Assembly (NCBI GenBank): GCA_015351705.1
Contig: JADIIM010000042.1
Location: forward strand, 1-52,660
Reading direction: 5' to 3'
Source: Aeromicrobium sp.
Lineage (GTDB): Bacteria > Actinomycetota > Coriobacteriia > Anaerosomatales > Anaerosomataceae
DNA: 52,660 bases
Numbering within the stretch: position 1 is the stretch's first letter; every line of letters begins with the position of its first letter. Below are positions 48,012 through 52,660 of the stretch, piece by piece. The notes under the pieces were generated by a model. The model was not told the origin of the DNA. It ran no database searches and worked only from the letters and a program-made list of their open reading frames with translations. The position numbers and the translations under genes are program-made.

Positions 48012-48431
48012 ATGGGAGAAGCCGACGAGCTGGCCTACAAGTGGCCCTGGTGGACCACGGAGACGGTGAACGAGCGGTTGGCTTCAGCCTTCGCCGCACC
48101 TGACGTCCCCGCCGCGTCGACGCTGCTGGCCGCGCTCGTTGGCGAAGTCCCCGAGGCCGACCTCGAGGCGTCAGAGCGCGCAACGTGTCGTCTGATGCTC
48201 GCCGCGCTCAAGGTCTCCGAGGGCGACCTCACGCGTCTTGCGCTGTGGATCGAGGTGGCGCGCACGGACCCGCGCGACCTGATCGGCGCTGCAGAGTACC
48301 GGCGGGAGTTGACCGGCGAGGGCGAGAGTGTCCGCGATGCCGACCTTGCCGAGTACGTCGCCTGGTGTGCGCATGGCCCCCGGCATAGTGAGGCCCTGAT
48401 GGCACCTGACTCGCTGGACCCGATGGTATGA
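48012..48431 (+). CDS. Uncharacterised protein between lysA and the YbaN-like gene
   Basis: Protein of 139 residues, 6 bp after lysA, mostly helical and acidic (ETVNERLASAF; VPEADLEASERATCRLMLAALKV), no membrane segment and no recognised motif. Its stop overlaps the next start (ATGA), suggesting translational coupling. Confidence 0.65.
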   Translation: MGEADELAYKWPWWTTETVNERLASAFAAPDVPAASTLLAALVGEVPEADLEASERATCRLMLAALKVSEGDLTRLALWIEVARTDPRDLIGAAEYRRELTGEGESVRDADLAEYVAWCAHGPRHSEALMAPDSLDPMV

Positions 48432-48880
48432 AGCATGCGTGGAAGTACATCTGCCTTGCCCTGGGAACGCTCTCTCTTGTGCTCGGCATCATCGGCATCT
48501 TCATACCGATGTGGCCCACGACCCCGTTCCTTCTGCTCGCCGCCGCGTGCTTCGTGCGCAGCTCCGAGCGTCTCTATACCTGGCTTGTCGAGCACGAGCA
48601 CCTCGGGTGCTACGTGCGCGACTACATGTCGGGCCGGGGGATCCCGCTTCGTGCGAAGCGCATCGCACTCGGCACGATGTGGGTCACCTCCCAGGCATCG
48701 TGGATGATCATCATGGCCCACGTTGGGGTCCGGCCGTGGACCATCGGGTATGCCGTCTTGCTGTTCGGAGTGGCGCTCGGCGTCCACTATTACATCGGGT
48801 TCCGCATCCCGACCCGTGCACCCGGTTGCGCGAAGCATCACGAGACGCCTGCGCTCGAAGCCGAGGAGTCGTCTGCCTGA
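48428..48880 (+). CDS. YbaN/DUF454-family small membrane protein
   Basis: Protein of 150 residues with the DUF454 signature GIFIPMWPTTPFLLLAAACFVRSSERLYTWL shortened here to its key parts IGIFIPMWPTTPF and FVRSSERLY; two to three membrane helices and a His/Glu-rich tail. Family function is unknown. It overlaps the preceding gene and ends about 140 bp before the cyclase. Confidence 0.85.
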   Translation: MKHAWKYICLALGTLSLVLGIIGIFIPMWPTTPFLLLAAACFVRSSERLYTWLVEHEHLGCYVRDYMSGRGIPLRAKRIALGTMWVTSQASWMIIMAHVGVRPWTIGYAVLLFGVALGVHYYIGFRIPTRAPGCAKHHETPALEAEESSA

Positions 48881-48946
48881 CCGCTCGGCAGCGTGATGAG
48901 ACGGCCGTCACGACGCGCCACTCGGCGCAAACATCCTTAAGTAGGG

Positions 48947-48973
48947 TAAAGAACGGGCTGCTCAGGGCGATAC
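48947..48973 (+). promoter_or_regulatory. Possible sigma-28-like promoter for the GGDEF gene
   Basis: TAAA (48947-48950), 15 bp, GGCGATAC (48966-48973) compares with the flagellar sigma consensus TAAA-N15-GCCGATAT, six of eight in the -10 element. It lies 47 bp before the GTG. No sigma-70-type pair is visible in the 139-bp gap. Confidence 0.4.
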
Positions 48974-49019
48974 ATGGAGTAGCACATCGCCTGCTCAGTC
49001 ATGACCCGCAAGGAGCATC

Positions 49020-50498
49020 GTGACCGACCACGACCATGGGACCCTGAAGCTGCGCGGCTGGTCCGTGCGCCGCCGGCTCGTCGTCTTGTTCGCCATCATG
49101 ATCATCCCGTTCGTGGGCTTCTCGGTGTACCGCACCTACGACATCCGAGAGCACCTTGAGGCGGACGCCCTGGAAACCAACCTGCGGCTCGCCCGCAGTG
49201 TCGCTCACTCGATCGACGACTACCTGTTGTCGACCGTGGGCATGCTGCGGATCGTGGCGGAAAGTGAGGTCGTCCGCGGCGGCGACATGGCAGCGCTCGA
49301 TGCGTGGCTGGTGACGACCCTGCCCGAGCACCCCTACTACCAGAACCTCATCTACGTGGACAACGAGGGGAACATACGGGCCGCCGGCCTCAAGCCCGAG
49401 GACCCGGGTGCGGTCGTCAACGTCGCGGACACTGCATACTACGTCCGCTCGATGGAAAGCGCCGGGGTGGCGATCGGCGATTTCATGTACGGCAAGATCT
49501 CCGGCAATCCCGTGGTGCACATCTGCTACCCGGTCTACGCCGCCGATGGTTCGCGAGCGGGGTTCGTCGCGGCCGCGATGAATCTTACCCGGGTACAGGA
49601 CCGGCTGATGCGCGAGCAGACCGAGGCGCACACCTCCATATCGGTGCTCGACCGCTCGGGCATGGTCGTCGCGCGCAACCACGATCCGGAATCGTGGGTG
49701 GGCAGGTCCGTGTGGGACGAGTTCCGGGTCGCGGAGATGCTCGAGCTCGGAGAGGGCTCCGGTGAGACGGTGCTGGAGGACGGGACCCGTCTCGTGTGTT
49801 CGTACACCGAGGTGGAAAGCGCGCCCTGGTTCGTCCGTGTCGGCGTCAATGAAGACCATCTTGCGCACCTCACGGCAACCGAGATCGGGGCGCACTACGC
49901 GGTGTTCGTGCCTATCGCGCTCATCGCGGTCGCCGGCTGGCTGTGGATCGGCCGCGACGTGGACAGGCTGCATCAGGACACCCAGCGCCTCTCGCTGATC
50001 GATCCCCTCACGGGACTGTGGAACGGCCGCGCCATGCGTGACGACATGGCGCGTGTCCACGGTGAGGCCGAGCGGGTCGGCGGGCGCTTCGCGGTCTTGA
50101 TGGTGGACCTCGACAACTTCAAGGTCTACAACGACCGCTACGGCCACGCGGCGGGCGACGAGGCGCTCAAGGTGGCAGCGGCCGCGTTGCGTGAGGCCGT
50201 GCGAGTGGGCGACCGGGTCTTCCGTTACGGCGGCGAGGAGTTCTGCGTGGTCCTGCCTGATATCGAGCCCGACGACGCGACGATGGTCGCCGAGCGCGTG
50301 CGCGAGGCTGTCGCGCACGTCGTGATCATCCCGCGCCCGTCCGCGCAGCCGGTGCCGCTTAGCGTCTCCATCGGCGTCGCGTCGTATCCCGACGACGCGC
50401 CGACCGTCCACGAGCTTATCCAGCGTGCTGACGAGGCCTTGTATCACGCCAAGCGAACGGGCAGGAACCGGGTCGTCGCGTACCGTCCGGCGGTGTGA
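49020..50498 (+). CDS. Cache-domain transmembrane diguanylate cyclase
   Basis: Predicted receptor that makes cyclic di-GMP. The 492-residue protein has a membrane helix (about 18-40), an extracytoplasmic dCache-type sensor (LSTVGMLRIVAESEVV; VNVADTAYYVRSMES), a second helix (about 298-316) and a GGDEF domain with LIDPLTGLWNGRAM, GGEEF at 404-408 and an I-site RVGD at 395-398, so product feedback is expected. GTG with AAGGAG close upstream. Ligand unknown. Confidence 0.92.
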   Translation: MTDHDHGTLKLRGWSVRRRLVVLFAIMIIPFVGFSVYRTYDIREHLEADALETNLRLARSVAHSIDDYLLSTVGMLRIVAESEVVRGGDMAALDAWLVTTLPEHPYYQNLIYVDNEGNIRAAGLKPEDPGAVVNVADTAYYVRSMESAGVAIGDFMYGKISGNPVVHICYPVYAADGSRAGFVAAAMNLTRVQDRLMREQTEAHTSISVLDRSGMVVARNHDPESWVGRSVWDEFRVAEMLELGEGSGETVLEDGTRLVCSYTEVESAPWFVRVGVNEDHLAHLTATEIGAHYAVFVPIALIAVAGWLWIGRDVDRLHQDTQRLSLIDPLTGLWNGRAMRDDMARVHGEAERVGGRFAVLMVDLDNFKVYNDRYGHAAGDEALKVAAAALREAVRVGDRVFRYGGEEFCVVLPDIEPDDATMVAERVREAVAHVVIIPRPSAQPVPLSVSIGVASYPDDAPTVHELIQRADEALYHAKRTGRNRVVAYRPAV

Positions 50499-50584
50499 GC
50501 CGGTCCTGTCCGGAGTCCCGATGGGCTAGAATGTCGCATGCGGTCGTGCGGCCGCCATGCTCACAGCCCCACGGAGGGACCTTC

Positions 50585-51871
50585 ATGCGCACCATCAGAG
50601 TCGGACTCATCGGCCTCGGCACGGTCGGAAGCGGCGTCGTCGAGATCCTTCAGCGGCACTCGGCGCACTTCCGCACGCGCGCAGGCGTCGATCTCGTGCT
50701 GGAGCGGTGCGCGGACCGCGATCCCGCGCGTGCCGCGGCTCTTGGCATCGGCCCGGAGTCCTTCACCACCGATGCCGCTGACATCATCGGCGACCCGGCG
50801 ATCGATGTGGTGGTCGAGCTTATCGGCGGCACCGGCGCGGCGCGGGAGGTCGTGCTCGACGCGCTGAAAGCCGGCAAGGCGGTTGTCACGGCCAACAAGG
50901 CGCTCATGGCCACCCACGGCCGCGAGGTGATGGACACCGCCGCCGAGCACGGTGTCGACGTGCTGTTCGAAGCGAGCGTCGGCGGTGGGATCCCGATCAT
51001 CAACCCGCTCAAGCACAGCCTCGTGAGCAACGAGATCCAGGCCGTGTACGGCATCGTCAACGGCACCACCAACTACATGCTCACCCGGATGGCCGAGGAC
51101 GGCCTGGACTACGACACGGCGCTCGCCGAGGCGCAGGAGCGCGGGTTCGCCGAGGCAGATCCCACCGCGGACGTGGATGGGCTCGACGCGGCGGCGAAGA
51201 TCGCGATCCTCGCGTCGATCGCGTTCAACTCGCGCGTGACCTTCGCCGACGTGCCTGCCGAGGGAATCCGCTCGATCACTCCGGGCGACATCGCCTACGC
51301 GCGCGAGACCGGGTACGAGATCAAGCTGGTGGCCATCGCCCGTCGAGTCGACGGGGGCGTCGACGCCCGCGTCCAGCCCACGATGATCCGCACTGACCAC
51401 CCGCTCGCCAAGGTGAACGGCGTCTACAACGCGATCTACGTGATCGGAGACGCGGTCGGCGAGACCATGTTCTTCGGCGAGGGAGCGGGTTCGCTGCCCG
51501 CGGCCTCGGCCGTCGTCGGCGACATCATCGAGGCTGCGCGCCACATACAGAGCGGATGTGCCGGCCTGGTGGGCTGCACCTGCAGCGAGGAGCTGCCGGT
51601 CCGCGACATCGCCGATCTTGAGACCGCGTACTACGTGCGGCTTCACGTCGCCGACGAGCCGGGTGTGCTGGCCTCGGTGGCCGGCATCTTCGCCGAGCAT
51701 CGCGTGTCGCTCGCCTCGGTCATCCAGCGCCACGTCGAGGACGGCGCGGCCGAGATCGTCTGGATCACGCATCGGGCCGCCGAGCGCGATGCCCGCGCAG
51801 CCCTCGATCGCATCGCCGCCCTCGACGTCGTGCACGGCATCGGCTCGGTCCTGCGGGTCGAGGAGCTGTAG
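50585..51871 (+). CDS. hom: Homoserine dehydrogenase
   Basis: Reduces aspartate semialdehyde to homoserine. The 428-residue protein has GLIGLGTVGSGVVEIL (NAD(P) fold), VVELIGGTGAAREVVL, TANKALMATHG, FEASVGGGIPIINPL, NGTTNYMLTRM and a C-terminal ACT domain (VADEPGVLASVAGIFAEHRV) for threonine feedback. ATG 50585 has GGAGGG 6 bp upstream. TAGAAT at 50527-50532 is a possible -10. It is 4 bp from thrB. Confidence 0.96.
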   Translation: MRTIRVGLIGLGTVGSGVVEILQRHSAHFRTRAGVDLVLERCADRDPARAAALGIGPESFTTDAADIIGDPAIDVVVELIGGTGAAREVVLDALKAGKAVVTANKALMATHGREVMDTAAEHGVDVLFEASVGGGIPIINPLKHSLVSNEIQAVYGIVNGTTNYMLTRMAEDGLDYDTALAEAQERGFAEADPTADVDGLDAAAKIAILASIAFNSRVTFADVPAEGIRSITPGDIAYARETGYEIKLVAIARRVDGGVDARVQPTMIRTDHPLAKVNGVYNAIYVIGDAVGETMFFGEGAGSLPAASAVVGDIIEAARHIQSGCAGLVGCTCSEELPVRDIADLETAYYVRLHVADEPGVLASVAGIFAEHRVSLASVIQRHVEDGAAEIVWITHRAAERDARAALDRIAALDVVHGIGSVLRVEEL

Positions 51872-51875
51872 TCCG

Positions 51876-52660
51876 ATGCGCGTGCGCGTGCCCGCATCGT
51901 CGGCCAACCTCGGGCCGGGCTACGACACGTTCGGCCTCGCGCTCGCGCTGCACAACACCGTGGAGGCCGAGCTGGCCGACGAGTGGCGCGTGGAGGTCAG
52001 AGGCGAGGGTGCCGGGCAGCTGAGCGCCGGGCCGGACAACCAGGTCGCCGTGGCGATGGCGCGCGTGTTCTCCGAAGCGGGGCAGGACGGGCGCGCCGCC
52101 GACGTCGTCTGCCACAACGGCATCCCGGTCGGACGCGGCCTTGGCTCCTCGTCTGCCGCCATCGTTGCCGGACTGGTGCTCGGCGATGCCCTGTGCGGCG
52201 CGCGGCTCGGACGCGACCGGCTGCTGGAGATCGCCGCTGAACTCGAAGGCCACGCCGACAACGTCGCGGCGGCGCTCCACGGTGGCTTCACCGTCGTCGC
52301 GACCGGGCCTGAGGGCGTCATCTGCGCTCCGGTCGAGCCCGCCGGCGGCCTGGCGGTCATCGCGGTGCTCGGCGAGCACGAGTTGCCGACCGTCGAGTCG
52401 CGCAAGGCCCTACCGGCTGTGGTCGCTCACGACGCCGCGTCGGGCAACGCCGCACACCCCGCGCTCGTGGCGCTCGGAATCGCGCTCGGAGACGCGCGCC
52501 TCACGTCCGCGGGCCTGCACGCCGCCATCCACGAATCGCACCGTGAGGCCCTCGTGCCGGACCTACCCAACGTGCGCCCGCTGTTCGAGGCCGCCGGCGT
52601 CGGGCCGGTCGTGCTGTCCGGGGCCGGGCCGTCACTGGTCACGCCCGTCCACGGCCCCGC
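51876..52660 (+). CDS. thrB: Homoserine kinase, 3' end cut by window edge
   Basis: GHMP kinase making O-phosphohomoserine for threonine. The first 261 codons are present: VPASSANLGPGYDTFGLAL and the ATP loop PVGRGLGSSSAAIVAG are characteristic, with GHADNVAAALHGG and AVLSGAGPS-like ending LSGAGPSLV. The C-terminus lies outside the window. Just after hom, completing the homoserine-to-threonine order. Confidence 0.94.
   Translation, partial: MRVRVPASSANLGPGYDTFGLALALHNTVEAELADEWRVEVRGEGAGQLSAGPDNQVAVAMARVFSEAGQDGRAADVVCHNGIPVGRGLGSSSAAIVAGLVLGDALCGARLGRDRLLEIAAELEGHADNVAAALHGGFTVVATGPEGVICAPVEPAGGLAVIAVLGEHELPTVESRKALPAVVAHDAASGNAAHPALVALGIALGDARLTSAGLHAAIHESHREALVPDLPNVRPLFEAAGVGPVVLSGAGPSLVTPVHGP

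Noticed and set aside
1-52660. CRISPR arrays, insertion sequences, phage genes, integrases
   Set aside because: No repeat-spacer pattern, transposase, terminal inverted repeat or attachment site was found anywhere in the window.

Overview
The window is about 52.7 kb of GC-rich DNA, densely packed with genes. Nearly all genes are on the + strand, many overlap by ATGA or GTGA, and TANNNT-like -10 boxes lie in the short gaps. The gene set suggests an anaerobic or facultatively anaerobic monoderm actinobacterium, perhaps an environmental lineage near Coriobacteriia/OPB41: large multiheme c-type cytochromes with system II (ResB/CcsA) maturation, two Rex-type regulators, menaquinone genes (MenG and a probable futalosine-pathway deaminase), HypAB, Tat, a class I two-subunit fumarase and an archaeal-type topoisomerase I. 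That placement is inference; there is no rRNA gene to confirm it. No insertion sequence, phage, CRISPR array or integrase was seen.

Layout. (1) 1-7141: envelope polysaccharide genes: manC (minus strand, cut by the window edge), a phosphohexomutase, a GT4 glycosyltransferase, a polyprenyl-phosphate sugar transferase and an O-antigen-ligase/TPR membrane protein. (2) 7157-22221: a redox block: rex, a TPR membrane protein, an NHL propeller protein, a 7-heme secreted cytochrome, a 15-heme membrane-anchored cytochrome made of paired-heme repeats, a NapC/NirT-type quinol dehydrogenase extended to 12 hemes, a second NHL propeller, a 19-heme secreted cytochrome of about 1,125 residues, resB, ccsA, a lipoprotein, a Rex paralogue without the Rossmann glycine motif, and a second lipoprotein. 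(3) 22400-26768: a B12-binding-domain radical SAM protein, menG, an amidohydrolase (probably aminodeoxyfutalosine deaminase) and an RseC-like protein. (4) 26811-31783: two small membrane proteins, two opposed STAS-domain proteins, tatA/B, tatC, hypA, hypB and an HD-domain protein. (5) 31924-39196: archaeal-type topA, a degenerate nitrilase-like protein, mdh, and fumarase alpha and beta subunits with an MFS gene between them. (6) 39193-52660: housekeeping: tmk, holB, ricT/PSP1, tRNA-Thr(CGT), htrA, rlmH, argS, lysA, a YbaN-like protein, a Cache-GGDEF cyclase, hom and a truncated thrB.

The genes fit together best in region 2-3. Menaquinone is made and methylated (MenG, probable MqnX). Menaquinol could be oxidised by the 12-heme NapC-like protein, with electrons passed to the membrane-anchored 15-heme wire and the 7- and 19-heme secreted cytochromes; ResB/CcsA would attach the 53 predicted hemes. 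Rex and the Rex-like paralogue lie at the two ends of the block, which suggests redox-state control. This looks like a self-contained gram-positive extracellular electron-transfer or terminal-reductase module with beta-propeller accessory proteins, and it is the main object of interest here. mdh and fumarase would supply the linked malate/fumarate steps, and Tat with HypAB points to an exported NiFe hydrogenase encoded elsewhere.
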